DNA from: Lachnospiraceae bacterium
GTDB taxonomy: Bacteria; Bacillota; Clostridia; Lachnospirales; Lachnospiraceae
Assembly (NCBI GenBank): GCA_017392525.1
Contig: JAFOVD010000053.1
Coordinates: 1-64,000 of the forward strand
DNA: 64,000 nucleotides
Direction of reading: 5' to 3'
The translations under genes were made by a program, and so were the position numbers. A model generated the notes under the pieces. The model did no database searches. It saw only the letters and a program-made list of their open reading frames with translations, and was not told the origin of the DNA. The stretch's first letter is position 1, and each line of letters starts with the position of its first letter. Positions 8,634 to 18,062 of this stretch are shown here, one piece after another.

Positions 8634-9573
8634 GATTACTATGATTCGAGACCGTATACGTACGTTGATTATCGAACATGAGATGATGGCCCAGAGATTG
8701 TGGCGTGGAATATTAACATTTGTAAGTTTATTGGTGATTAACCGTTATTTTGGTTATTTATCCATCTTAAATCATAGTTGGGTTGCATTGTTGATTGCAT
8801 TAGGTGTGGCATTTATCCCTACGAGCGGTGCCGGATTGGTACTCGCAATCTATCTTGTAATTCATCTGGCAAATCTTGCTACAGATGTGGCGATGATATT
8901 ACTTCTTCTGTTTTTGCTTGGATATTTTCTGTGTTATTTCTATCAGAGCAAGGAAGATTACAATATGATTCTTCTTCCGGTATTTACTCAGCTTGGAATC
9001 CCGTTTGTCATTCCAATGGAGAGCGGACTGATGGGAGGATTATCAGAGGTGTGTTCTATTATTTGCGGCGGTACTATTTCCTTTTATCTGCAGGAGATTC
9101 GAAACAATGCAAGTAGTTTCCTGGAGGAAGGAAATGATATCTCGGCGGCGGATGTACTATTGCATCAGGTGCTTGGGAATCGACTTTTTTACTACTATAT
9201 GGTCGCACTGATTGTTATGTTTTTAGTAATTAGTCTGGTGCGCTACCGCAAAGTGCCATATGCATGGATGGCAGCAGTGCTTTTGGGAACAGTTTCCGAG
9301 GTGGTCATTATGCTGGCCGGCTATCTGGTGACAAGCGTGCCTTCCAAGGTGCCTGCATTGTTAATCGGATCGGCTTTGGTTTTGGCATTTGGTTTTATAT
9401 TGAATTTCTTTTTCCGAAACCTGGATTATACAAGAGTAGAGCATGTCCAGTTTGAGGATGATGAGTACTATTATTATGTAACGGCTGTGCCAAAGGTACA
9501 TTTGGCTGCAGAGGATAAGAAGGTGGTTAAAATCACCGATGAAAAGCCGTCTAGAAAGGGGAGCAACGAGTGA
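8626..9573 (+). CDS. Polytopic membrane protein, unknown function
   Basis: Not recognised. 315 aa with about nine hydrophobic segments between residues 20 and 265, then a 45-residue hydrophilic tail beginning with a Tyr-rich patch (FEDDEYYYYV) and ending in Lys-rich sequence. AGAGGA precedes ATG 8626. The start overlaps the previous gene and the stop overlaps the cdaA start (GTGATG), so the genes are translationally coupled. Position directly before the membrane-bound diadenylate cyclase suggests a partner or channel in the same pathway; no domain supports this directly. Confidence 0.75.
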   Translation: MNKITMIRDRIRTLIIEHEMMAQRLWRGILTFVSLLVINRYFGYLSILNHSWVALLIALGVAFIPTSGAGLVLAIYLVIHLANLATDVAMILLLLFLLGYFLCYFYQSKEDYNMILLPVFTQLGIPFVIPMESGLMGGLSEVCSIICGGTISFYLQEIRNNASSFLEEGNDISAADVLLHQVLGNRLFYYYMVALIVMFLVISLVRYRKVPYAWMAAVLLGTVSEVVIMLAGYLVTSVPSKVPALLIGSALVLAFGFILNFFFRNLDYTRVEHVQFEDDEYYYYVTAVPKVHLAAEDKKVVKITDEKPSRKGSNE

Positions 9574-10478
9574 TGAAATTTCTAGATGACATTAGTGCTT
9601 TTGGAGAAGATTATTTTGGAATGACGATGCCAACGATAGGTTGGACAGACGTTATTGAGATGATAATTATCGCAATCTTCTTCTACGAACTATTAGTCTG
9701 GATTAAAAATACAAGAGCATGGATGCTTTTTCGAGGCATCATGATTATATTGGTGTTCTTTGGAATAGCCGCATTATTGGGCATGAATACGATCGTGTGG
9801 TTGGGTTCTCGACTGTTTAATGCGGGTATCATTGCATTGGTGGTTGTGTTCCAGCCGGAACTCAGGTCAGTGTTGGAGCAGTTGGGACGAAGAGATTTGA
9901 TTCACAGTTTTGTTTCCATTGGAATCGGTCGCGCAATTACGGAGAGGTTTAACAACCGTACTTTATCCGATATGGTCAAGGCCAGCTTTGAGATGGGTGC
10001 AGTGAAGACAGGTGCCTTAATTGTAGTTGAGAAGGAAGTTGTGCTTACAGAGTATGAAAGAACCGGTATTCCATTGGATTCTATATTAACAAGACAGCTT
10101 CTGATTAATATTTTCGAGAAGAATACGCCGCTTCATGATGGGGCGATTATTGTACGCGGTGATCGAATAGTAAGTGCCACATGTTATCTGCCACTTACGG
10201 ATAATATGGAACTTAGCAAGGATTTGGGAACAAGACATAGAGCAGCCGTTGGTATTTCCGAAGTATCAGATGCGTTGACTATTGTAGTTTCCGAAGAGAC
10301 AGGCAATGTTTCCATTGCTGAGAATGGTAAGCTTTCGAGAAATGTTACGCCGGACGAATTAGAGCAGGCACTGAAGAAGATTCAGCAGCCTGAGTTAGAT
10401 GAGAATAGCGAAGAAGAGACAAAACACGGGCTTCATCGTTTCCTCAAGCCTAAGAAGGGAGGAAGCCATGCTGAATAG
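9570..10478 (+). CDS. cdaA: Membrane diadenylate cyclase CdaA
   Basis: Makes cyclic di-AMP from two ATP at the membrane, controlling potassium and osmolyte balance and wall homeostasis. Three N-terminal TM segments lie within residues 20-95, followed by the DAC domain with both catalytic motifs: LHDGAIIV at about 187-194 and GTRHRAAVG at about 219-227. The C-terminus is charged and Lys-rich. Length 302 aa is typical (270-300). The start is GTG 9570 or ATG 9573; both overlap the preceding stop. It overlaps cdaR by 11 bases. The usual third gene of the operon, glmM, is absent here and an HPr-like gene follows cdaR. Confidence 0.95.
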   Translation: MMKFLDDISAFGEDYFGMTMPTIGWTDVIEMIIIAIFFYELLVWIKNTRAWMLFRGIMIILVFFGIAALLGMNTIVWLGSRLFNAGIIALVVVFQPELRSVLEQLGRRDLIHSFVSIGIGRAITERFNNRTLSDMVKASFEMGAVKTGALIVVEKEVVLTEYERTGIPLDSILTRQLLINIFEKNTPLHDGAIIVRGDRIVSATCYLPLTDNMELSKDLGTRHRAAVGISEVSDALTIVVSEETGNVSIAENGKLSRNVTPDELEQALKKIQQPELDENSEEETKHGLHRFLKPKKGGSHAE

Positions 10479-11712
10479 AGTTAAGAGAGCATTTACAACA
10501 AATATCGGTCTCAAGGTTCTGGCGGCCTTCTTTGCAATGGCCTTATGGCTGGTTGTCATGAATGTTGATGATCCGAAGATTACTAGGACATTTACAGCGA
10601 CAGTTACAATTTTAAATGACAGTGTGCTGACGGATCAGGGGAAATACTATACTGTTGTTAATGATGATTACACAGTGAGTTTCCGAGTTACTGCGAAGAG
10701 ATCTGTTATAGAAGACCTTTCCAATAAGGACTTTACAGCCACTGCGGATATGAAATATCTGACGGAAGACAATACGGTGCCAATAGATATTGTGGCGAAT
10801 AGTCATGCGAGTGCCATTACCATGTCAGCGAAGACATATTTCCTGGCACTGGAAATTGGTGATACAACTACAGAGCGTTTTGTAGTAAGCGGCAAGACAA
10901 GTGGAGACCCTGCGGAAGGTGCTGCTGTTGATTCTGTAGAGGTTACACCAAATGTGATTACAGTTACGGGACCGGAGGAAGTTGTATCTAAAATCAGTAA
11001 AGTCGAAGCGGTATGTGACATTTCCGGTTTGAGTGATGATATTACAGATACTGTGGTTCCGAAGTTTCTGGATGCCAAGGGCAACAAGGTGGATACATCG
11101 AACCTGACATTGAATGCGTCTACTGTAACGGTTTCAGTTACCATGGATAGCACAAAGACGGTTCCGATTTCGGTACAGACTTCCGGAACACTTTCCAGTG
11201 GACTGGAACTGGATGAGATTACAACAGATCCGGAGAAAATTGCAATTAAGGGTGATGCAAGTATTTTGAATGATATCACTGAGATTACAATTCCTTCTTC
11301 CGTTATTAATCTTTCGACAATTACGTCTGATATGTCGACAACTGTTGATATTACGTCGTATCTGCCGGATGGAGTTACACTTCAGGATAGCGTTGAGAAT
11401 ACCCAGGTAACAATTGCTGTTACCCTGGAGAAAGAGGTTAGTCAGTCGATTAGTGTAAGTACCGGTAATTTGACGATTCGAAATCTCAGCAAGGGATTAA
11501 AGGGAACATTTGATGACTCGTCGATTAGTGTTACAGTCAGTGGAAATGAAACTGCACTGTCAGCAGTCGACACTTCAACTATCACAGGATCTGTTGATGC
11601 CAGTGGATTAACTGCTGGAACGTATAATCTGGAAGTTACTTTAAGTACACCGGATGGCGTATCAGCTGCTGCTGTTACTGCGAAGGTTACCATCGCACAA
11701 GAGGAGGAGTAG
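10468..11712 (+). CDS. cdaR: CdaA regulator CdaR (YbbR domains)
   Basis: Membrane-anchored partner that binds and modulates CdaA. One N-terminal TM helix (about 12-32, GLKVLAAFFAMALWLVVMN), then a long extracellular Thr/Ser/Val-rich region carrying repeated YbbR modules, each with a PxxIxVxGP-like core (TPNVITVTGPEEVVSKI; TDPEKIAIKGDASIL). Start chosen at ATG 10468, preceded by GGGAGG; the frame stays open upstream only because it overlaps cdaA. 414 aa is normal. Ends two bases before the HPr-like gene. Confidence 0.92.
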   Translation: MLNRVKRAFTTNIGLKVLAAFFAMALWLVVMNVDDPKITRTFTATVTILNDSVLTDQGKYYTVVNDDYTVSFRVTAKRSVIEDLSNKDFTATADMKYLTEDNTVPIDIVANSHASAITMSAKTYFLALEIGDTTTERFVVSGKTSGDPAEGAAVDSVEVTPNVITVTGPEEVVSKISKVEAVCDISGLSDDITDTVVPKFLDAKGNKVDTSNLTLNASTVTVSVTMDSTKTVPISVQTSGTLSSGLELDEITTDPEKIAIKGDASILNDITEITIPSSVINLSTITSDMSTTVDITSYLPDGVTLQDSVENTQVTIAVTLEKEVSQSISVSTGNLTIRNLSKGLKGTFDDSSISVTVSGNETALSAVDTSTITGSVDASGLTAGTYNLEVTLSTPDGVSAAAVTAKVTIAQEEE

Positions 11713-11714
11713 AT

Positions 11715-11981
11715 ATGATTACGAGAAAGGTTAAAGTAGTGAATCCGACAGGACTTCATTTACATCCTGCCGGAGCACTGTGTGAGTTGGCAGATAAGTA
11801 CGAATCTTTTGTACATTTCAAATATGGAGACAATGCAGAGGCCAATGCAAAATCTGTATTGTCAATCCTCGGAGCTTGCGTTCGCCAGGGAGATGAAATT
11901 GAACTGGTTATAGATGGCGTAGATGAAGAGGAAGCAATGGAGGCAATTACCAGACTTATAGAGTCAGGTTTTGTGCATTAA
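11715..11981 (+). CDS. HPr-like phosphocarrier with His at position 17
   Basis: 88-aa HPr-fold protein. The active-site loop reads GLHLHPAG: the phosphorylatable His15 is kept, but the nearly invariant Arg17 that stabilises phospho-His is replaced by His. The region around the regulatory serine (AKSVLSILG, Ser47) resembles the HPr-kinase site. It lies 2 bases behind cdaR, in the slot normally held by glmM, and 50 bases before leuA. It could be a regulatory HPr rather than the main PTS carrier; no EI or EII genes are in the window. Family assignment is firm, role uncertain. Confidence 0.85.
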   Translation: MITRKVKVVNPTGLHLHPAGALCELADKYESFVHFKYGDNAEANAKSVLSILGACVRQGDEIELVIDGVDEEEAMEAITRLIESGFVH

Positions 11982-12031
11982 TAGATTTAGGAAAAAAAGA
12001 AAAGAGAAATCTAAAGGAAGGAAGTAGCAAA

Positions 12032-13714
12032 ATGTTAAATTACCAGAAGTACAAGAAAAACCCAGTGCTGGATTACCCAGAACGCCAGTGGCCAAACAAA
12101 GAAATTGAGAAAGCTCCAATATGGTGTAGCGTAGACCTAAGAGACGGTAATCAGGCACTAATCGAACCAATGAATGTAGACGAAAAGATGGAAATGTTTG
12201 AGCTACTCCTAAAATTAGGTTTCAAGGAAATTGAAATTGGTTTCCCGGCAGCATCTCAGATTGAATATGACTTCTTGAGAAAGCTGGTTGCAGAAAACAA
12301 GATTCCGGATGATGTAAAGGTTCAGGTGTTATCTCAATGTCGTGAGGAACTGATTGATCGTACATTTGAGGCGATTCAGGGAATCAAGAATGTTGTATTT
12401 CATATATACAATTCAACATCAACACTTCAGAGAGATGTGGTTTTCCACAAGGATAAAGAAGAAATTAAGCAGATTGCAATTGACGGAACACGTATGGTAA
12501 AGGATAGACTTCACAAGTTTTCCGGCAATTTACAGTTAGAATATTCACCGGAATCATTTACAGGAACAGAAGTGGATTATGCACTGGAGGTTTGTGAAGC
12601 CGTTCAGAAAGAATGGAATCATGCAACAGATGCGCCGATTATTTTCAATTTACCTGCAACAGTTGAGATGAATACGCCAAATGTCTACGCGGATCAGGTG
12701 GAGTATATCAGCTCAAAGATTTCAAATAGAGATAACGTGATTATTTCCGTTCATCCACATAATGACCGTGGAACAGGTATTGCCTGTACAGAACTTGCTC
12801 TTCTTGCAGGGGCAGATCGAGTTGAAGGAACACTTCTTGGTAATGGTGAACGTACAGGTAATATCGATATTTTAAATGTGGCTTACAATATGTTTAGTCA
12901 GGGTATTGATCCAAAACTGAATCTGGAGAATATCAAGGAGATTATCGAAATTTTTGAACGTTGCTGTAAGATGGATGTGGATATGAGACATCCGTATGCC
13001 GGTAAATTGGTATTTACAGCGTTTTCCGGTTCGCATCAGGATGCCATTAACAAGGGTGTGGCTGCAATGCGTGAACGAAACAGTGAAATCTGGGAAGTTC
13101 CGTATCTGCCAATTGATCCGGCAGACATTGGAAGAGAGTATGAACCAATCGTTCGTATCAATAGTCAGTCAGGTAAGGGTGGCGTAGCCTTTATTATGGA
13201 TACGGTATTTGGATTTAAGATTCCAAAGAAAATGCAGAGAGAATTTGCGGATGTTATCCAGTATATTTCCGAAAAGGAAGGTGGCGAGGTAGAGCCACAG
13301 CATATTATGGAGGCGTTTAAAGCAGAGTATTTGGATATCAAGGATCCATTCGAGTTTGTGAAGGCAGAAATCGACGATGGAGATCACTCCGGTGATACTC
13401 ATATGAAGTTGGATTTCAAATACAATGGAGAGTTATATCACAGTGAGGCAGACGGTAACGGACCGATTGATGCATTGAAGATTGCTATTCGTCAGTGCGT
13501 ACCGGAAGTTAATTTTGCAGTTCAGGATTATAGTGAGCACAGTCTGGGAGTTGGTTCTCATGCCAAGGCTGCTGCATATATTGAATTGGAAGATGTGAGA
13601 AATGGCAATGTCATCTTCGGCGTAGGTGTAAGTTCAAACATCACAAGGGCCGGAATACGTGGTATTTTCAGTGCTATGAATCGTATGGTTGCAAAAAATA
13701 GAGAATACGTATAA
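12032..13714 (+). CDS. leuA: 2-isopropylmalate synthase (LeuA type 2)
   Basis: First committed step of leucine synthesis: acetyl-CoA plus 2-oxoisovalerate to 2-isopropylmalate. TIM-barrel start CSVDLRDGNQALIEPM (metal-binding Asp and catalytic Arg), metal-binding SVHPHNDRGTG, and GNGERTGN motif; the C-terminal 130 residues form the regulatory domain (VGSHAKAAAYIEL). The N-terminal sequence YQKYKKNPVLDYPERQWP is typical of the longer type-2 enzymes (about 550-600 aa); 560 aa fits. GGAAGG precedes ATG. No T-box or leader peptide is visible in the 50-base gap before it, and the other leu genes are not adjacent. Confidence 0.95.
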   Translation: MLNYQKYKKNPVLDYPERQWPNKEIEKAPIWCSVDLRDGNQALIEPMNVDEKMEMFELLLKLGFKEIEIGFPAASQIEYDFLRKLVAENKIPDDVKVQVLSQCREELIDRTFEAIQGIKNVVFHIYNSTSTLQRDVVFHKDKEEIKQIAIDGTRMVKDRLHKFSGNLQLEYSPESFTGTEVDYALEVCEAVQKEWNHATDAPIIFNLPATVEMNTPNVYADQVEYISSKISNRDNVIISVHPHNDRGTGIACTELALLAGADRVEGTLLGNGERTGNIDILNVAYNMFSQGIDPKLNLENIKEIIEIFERCCKMDVDMRHPYAGKLVFTAFSGSHQDAINKGVAAMRERNSEIWEVPYLPIDPADIGREYEPIVRINSQSGKGGVAFIMDTVFGFKIPKKMQREFADVIQYISEKEGGEVEPQHIMEAFKAEYLDIKDPFEFVKAEIDDGDHSGDTHMKLDFKYNGELYHSEADGNGPIDALKIAIRQCVPEVNFAVQDYSEHSLGVGSHAKAAAYIELEDVRNGNVIFGVGVSSNITRAGIRGIFSAMNRMVAKNREYV

Positions 13715-13830
13715 AATAGTTAGCGGCTTTGTTCCATTTTATAAATAAGATGAGCAGGGTTAATAAATAGAATTTAGAAAAAAAGGCCTATATTCAGAAC
13801 ATTTAGGTGAAAGAATAAAGAGGTAATGAA

Positions 13831-14718
13831 ATGAAAAAAATCTTAGTAACAGGCTGCAATGGTCAGCTGGGTAGAGCTATCCAGAAGGAATATGGTTCTT
13901 CCGTTGAATTTATCCTTACAGATATGATCGACATGGAAGGTATCATTAAGCTCGACATCTCTAACCTGGAACAGGTTATGGACGTTGCTAGAACACAAAA
14001 ACCAGACGTTATTATCAACTGCGCAGCATTTACAAATGTAGATGGTTGCGAAGTACATGAAGACGTCGCATTCAAGGCAAATGCCATTGGACCTAGAAAC
14101 CTGGCAATCGCTTCCCGTGAAATCGGTGCAAAGTTGATCCACGTTTCTACAGACTATGTATTCGAAGGAAATGGTACACGTCCATATGTTGAGACAGATG
14201 AACCAAATCCAATTTCTGCATACGGTCGTACAAAGCTTGCCGGAGAGAAGTTTGTTCAGCAGTTTGCTGATCGTTTCTTCATCTTACGTACTGCTTGGTT
14301 ATACGGAGATGGTAAGAACTTCGTTAAGACAATGTTAAAGGTTTCTAAGAATCATGATGAAGTAACTGTAGTTGATGATCAGGTTGGATCTCCAACATCT
14401 GCAGTAGAACTTGCTAAGATGATTCATTTCTTAGAAGGTACAGAGAGCTATGGTATCTACCATGCGACTTGTGAAGGCTCAACAAACTGGGCTGAGTTCA
14501 CAGAAGAGATTTATCGCCTGATGGGTGTTAAGACGAAAGTTAAGCATGTTACTTCAGAAGAGTACAAGGCTATGAACCCAGCAAGTGCAGATAGACCACA
14601 CTACTCCATCCTGGAAGATCAGATGCTCAAGGCAACCACTGACAAGTTCCTGATGGCTGATTGGAAAGATGCAATTAAGGCATATTTAGATGGATTTGAT
14701 ATGTCTACATTAGATTAA
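13831..14718 (+). CDS. rfbD: dTDP-4-dehydrorhamnose reductase
   Basis: Last step of dTDP-L-rhamnose synthesis (NAD(P)H reduction). SDR fold with the N-terminal nucleotide-binding GCNGQLGRA, STDYVFEG and the catalytic YGRTK (Tyr-x-x-x-Lys) at about 131-135. 295 aa is typical. The first of the surface polysaccharide cluster, 14 bases plus a ribosome site before rfbB. Codon use is rich in C-ending Ile, Asn and Phe codons, as in pyruvate kinase and mbl, suggesting strong expression compared with the next glycosyltransferase. Confidence 0.93.
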   Translation: MKKILVTGCNGQLGRAIQKEYGSSVEFILTDMIDMEGIIKLDISNLEQVMDVARTQKPDVIINCAAFTNVDGCEVHEDVAFKANAIGPRNLAIASREIGAKLIHVSTDYVFEGNGTRPYVETDEPNPISAYGRTKLAGEKFVQQFADRFFILRTAWLYGDGKNFVKTMLKVSKNHDEVTVVDDQVGSPTSAVELAKMIHFLEGTESYGIYHATCEGSTNWAEFTEEIYRLMGVKTKVKHVTSEEYKAMNPASADRPHYSILEDQMLKATTDKFLMADWKDAIKAYLDGFDMSTLD

Positions 14719-14747
14719 TTTAGAAAAGTTGTTTGGAGGAAAACAAA

Positions 14748-15833
14748 ATGAGAACTTATTTAGTAACAGGTGGAGCAGGTTTCATCGGCTCTAACTATAT
14801 TCATTACATGTTTAGAAAGTATGATAACGAAATCCGTATCATCAACGTTGACAAGCTTACCTATGCTGGTAACCTTGAAAACTTAAAAGATGTGGAAGAT
14901 CGTGATAACTATACATTTGTACGTGCTGATATCTGCGATAAGGAAGCAATCGCTAAGATTTTCGCTGAAAATGATATCGACCGTGTTGTACATTTCGCTG
15001 CTGAGTCTCACGTAGACCGTTCTATCAAGAACCCTGAAGTATTCGTTCAGACAAATGTTCTTGGTACAGCAGTTATGCTTAACTGTGCAAAGAATGCATG
15101 GGAATTAGAAGATGGTACATTCAAGGAAGGAAAGAAGTTCCTTCATGTATCTACTGATGAAGTATACGGTTCTCTTCCAGATGATGGCGTAAGCTACTTC
15201 TATGAGACAACACCATATACACCACACAGCCCATATTCAGCTTCAAAGGCAAGTTCTGATATGCTGGTTAAAGCATATGTTGATACATATCATTTCCCAG
15301 CTAATATCACAAACTGCTCAAATAACTACGGACCATTCCAGTTCCCAGAGAAGTTGATTCCACTTATCATCAACAATGCACTTAAGGGAGAAAAGCTTCC
15401 TGTATACGGTGATGGTATGAACATTCGTGACTGGTTATATGTAGATGATCATGCTAAGGGAATCGATATGGTTCAGGAATCCGGTAAGCTTGGTGAAACA
15501 TACAATATCGGTGGACATAACGAAAAGAGAAATATCGAAATCATTAAGATTATCCTTGCTACTCTTCAGGAAATCCTTCCAGATTCAGATCCACGTAAGG
15601 CAAATGTTTCTGAAGACTTAATTACATACGTAGAAGATCGTAAGGGACATGACAGACGTTACGCTATCGCTCCTGATAAGATTAAGAAGGAAGTAGGCTG
15701 GGAGCCTGAAACAATGTTCGCAGAAGGAATCAAGAAGACAATCGCTTGGTATCTTGAACATGAAGACTGGATGAAGAACGTTACATCCGGTGATTATCAG
15801 AACTACTACAAGGCAATGTACGCTGACAAGTAA
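14748..15833 (+). CDS. rfbB: dTDP-glucose 4,6-dehydratase
   Basis: Second step of dTDP-rhamnose synthesis. NAD-binding GGAGFIGSNY at about residues 7-16, STDEVYG active-site region, and YSASKASSD (catalytic Tyr-x-x-x-Lys). 361 aa from ATG 14748, which has GGAGG 8 bases upstream; the frame opens at TTG 14733 but that start overlaps the ribosome site. Forms a pair with rfbD. The genes for RmlA and RmlC are not in the window, so the pathway is split across loci. Confidence 0.94.
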   Translation: MRTYLVTGGAGFIGSNYIHYMFRKYDNEIRIINVDKLTYAGNLENLKDVEDRDNYTFVRADICDKEAIAKIFAENDIDRVVHFAAESHVDRSIKNPEVFVQTNVLGTAVMLNCAKNAWELEDGTFKEGKKFLHVSTDEVYGSLPDDGVSYFYETTPYTPHSPYSASKASSDMLVKAYVDTYHFPANITNCSNNYGPFQFPEKLIPLIINNALKGEKLPVYGDGMNIRDWLYVDDHAKGIDMVQESGKLGETYNIGGHNEKRNIEIIKIILATLQEILPDSDPRKANVSEDLITYVEDRKGHDRRYAIAPDKIKKEVGWEPETMFAEGIKKTIAWYLEHEDWMKNVTSGDYQNYYKAMYADK

Positions 15834-15856
15834 GATTTATAAATAGTGAATTAAGA

Positions 15857-15886
15857 GGATACCTGTGGGCAAAACCATAGGTATCC
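15857..15886 (+). terminator. Hairpin after rfbB (weak terminator or attenuator)
   Basis: Perfect stem GGATACCT/AGGTATCC with inner TGG/CCA and short T/C-rich tail. It covers the possible GTG start of the next gene at 15865, which argues for the later ATG. Confidence 0.5.
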
Positions 15887-15900
15887 CTTTACTATCTAAT

Positions 15901-16845
15901 ATGGAAAAATTACTTTTATCCGTTATAATTACGGAACAACAGGAACAAAATACAGAAAAATTGCTGGAACAGTTGGCGTCACAGACAATCTCTGAGGATT
16001 GTTATGAAATCATTCGTGAGACTGTATGGGATGACAATGTGTCAGCTGCCAGAAATCGTGGCATGAAGAGGGCTAAGGGTGAGTATATTATTTTTCTTTC
16101 ATCAGATAACCGTCTGCAGCCCGAGGCACTTAACTATCTTATTGCGATGATTCAGCCGAATCTTGGAAATGATACGTATCCGAAATCGGATGATAGTGGA
16201 CACTATCCGAGAAGACCGGTTGATATGGCAAGTTGTGGATATGTTATTCAAACAGAAGACACGCTTCTAGATTATTCTCCGGAAAGAAATGTTAAGGTGC
16301 TTGACAGGGATGATGCTATGCTTCGTCATTTCTATATCGAGAATTATCAGGGATATCTTTGGAACAAGATTTTTCGAAAGTCGATTATCGATGGAGCAAA
16401 GTTGCATTTCAGAGAAGACATCTATAGAAATGAGGACAGAGTGTTTATTATAGAATATCTTAAACATTCTAAATTCATTCGTATGGCACCGGAGATACTG
16501 GTAGGATATGAGATAGTAGAACGTGAACCGGTGGAGTCAACACTGGATGAAATGCAGTTCTTCGAGAGAGAAGTTACAGGAATAGGAGCTTTTAAACTTA
16601 TGAGGCGAGCAATGCGTGGTCATGCAGATGCGAAATATATGTGTGATCAGAACATGGCTTATGAGGAGCTTCAGAAGTATTTTGAGATTCTACAGTCGGA
16701 TTCTCCGGAGAATTATGCTAAGAGTTCCTTGCGTAAATACGCAAAGAAATTTAAAAAACTCGATTTTGAACCCGCCACAGAGGAGGATGCAGAGTTGTTA
16801 GAGAGTTATCTGCATTACGCTAAGACGGGAGAAATCGTTTATTAA
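15901..16845 (+). CDS. Family 2 glycosyltransferase
   Basis: GT-A fold transferase for a cell-surface glycan. After a start SVIITEQQEQN there is an abbreviated GT2 core: SAARNRGMKRAKGEYIIFLSSDN (the usual final DxD appears as SSDN), then a domain containing the YLWNKIFRK pattern common in clostridial GT2 proteins. 314 aa from ATG 15901. An upstream GTG at 15865 would add 12 residues but lies in a hairpin; ATG 15901 has no clear ribosome site, so the start is not settled. The N-terminal part is shorter than in most GT2 enzymes. Acceptor and donor unknown. Confidence 0.8.
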   Translation: MEKLLLSVIITEQQEQNTEKLLEQLASQTISEDCYEIIRETVWDDNVSAARNRGMKRAKGEYIIFLSSDNRLQPEALNYLIAMIQPNLGNDTYPKSDDSGHYPRRPVDMASCGYVIQTEDTLLDYSPERNVKVLDRDDAMLRHFYIENYQGYLWNKIFRKSIIDGAKLHFREDIYRNEDRVFIIEYLKHSKFIRMAPEILVGYEIVEREPVESTLDEMQFFEREVTGIGAFKLMRRAMRGHADAKYMCDQNMAYEELQKYFEILQSDSPENYAKSSLRKYAKKFKKLDFEPATEEDAELLESYLHYAKTGEIVY

Positions 16846-16897
16846 CAGAATTTGACAGTGGATAGGGAGTATTCGCATTTCCAAAAGGAGAAACGAA

Positions 16898-18043
16898 ATG
16901 AAATACGATTATTTAGTAGTAGGTGCCGGACTCTTCGGTGCGACATTTGCCTATGAAGCAAAGAAGAAGGGTAAAACATGTCTTGTGATTGACAAGAGAG
17001 ACCATATTGCGGGCAATATCTATACCAAAGAGCAGAGTGGTATTAATGTGCATGTATATGGTGCCCATATTTTCCACACATCAGATAAAGAAATCTGGGA
17101 TTATATTAATCAGTTTGCAGAGTTTAATAATTACATCAACAGTCCGGTTGCTGTGTATAAGGATGAGCTTTACAATCTGCCGTTTAATATGAATACTTTC
17201 AGCAAAATGTGGAATATCAGAACTCCAGAAGAAGCTAAGAAGGTAATCAAAGATCAGATTCAGGAGTTAAATATTACAGAACCTAAGAATCTGGAAGAGC
17301 AAGCACTTTCTCTGGTAGGACGAGATGTCTATGAGAAGTTAATCAAGGGATATACAGAGAAGCAGTGGGGAAGAAGCTGCACAGATCTTCCTGCCTTTAT
17401 CATCAAGAGACTGCCACTTCGTTTTACTTATGACAATAATTACTTCAATGATCGTTTCCAGGGAATCCCAATGGGTGGTTACACACAGATTATTGAGAAG
17501 ATGTTAGATGGAATCGATGTGAAGACCTCCGAAGACTTCTTTGCATTGAGAGACCGTATGACAAGAGATGGAGATGTGATGAAGACAACTCTTTCCGATG
17601 GTACTGAGGTCTCCTATGAGAAGATTCTGTTTACAGGTCAGATTGATGAATACTATGATTCTAAATTTGGACCACTGGAATATCGCTCTGTACGTTTTGA
17701 GACAGAAGAACTTCCGGAGGAGAATTATCAGGGAAATGCAGTCGTAAACTATACAGAACGGGAAGTACCATATACTCGAATTATCGAGCATAAGCACTTT
17801 GAGTTTGGAAAACAGCCTACGACAATTATTTCCAGAGAATATTCATCAGAGTGGAAGCCGGGTGTAGAACCATATTATCCGGTAAATAACGATAAGAATA
17901 ATGCATTGTATGAGAAGTACCAAGAGCTGGCAAAAGAAGAGAAAAACGTACTTTTTGGCGGACGACTGGGTATGTATAAGTACTTTGATATGGACAAGGA
18001 TCTTCGCGCTGCTCTAGATCTATGCGCAGAGGAACTTGCATAA
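16898..18043 (+). CDS. glf: UDP-galactopyranose mutase
   Basis: FAD enzyme interconverting UDP-galactopyranose and UDP-galactofuranose, supplying Galf for surface glycans. N-terminal FAD motif VGAGLFGATFAYEA, YGAHIFHTSDKEIWDY in the substrate region, KGYTEKQWGR and the C-terminal FGGRLGMYKYFDMD. 381 aa is typical. AAAAGGAG precedes the start. Co-directional with GtrA 19 bases later. It shows that the polysaccharide probably contains galactofuranose. Confidence 0.95.
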   Translation: MKYDYLVVGAGLFGATFAYEAKKKGKTCLVIDKRDHIAGNIYTKEQSGINVHVYGAHIFHTSDKEIWDYINQFAEFNNYINSPVAVYKDELYNLPFNMNTFSKMWNIRTPEEAKKVIKDQIQELNITEPKNLEEQALSLVGRDVYEKLIKGYTEKQWGRSCTDLPAFIIKRLPLRFTYDNNYFNDRFQGIPMGGYTQIIEKMLDGIDVKTSEDFFALRDRMTRDGDVMKTTLSDGTEVSYEKILFTGQIDEYYDSKFGPLEYRSVRFETEELPEENYQGNAVVNYTEREVPYTRIIEHKHFEFGKQPTTIISREYSSEWKPGVEPYYPVNNDKNNALYEKYQELAKEEKNVLFGGRLGMYKYFDMDKDLRAALDLCAEELA

Positions 18044-18062
18044 GAAATTGTGAGGATACATT

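Noticed and set aside
11982..12031. T-box or leader peptide for leuA
   Set aside because: The gap is 50 bases; only a weak TAGATTT/AAATCTA pairing is present, with no T-box or leucine codon run.
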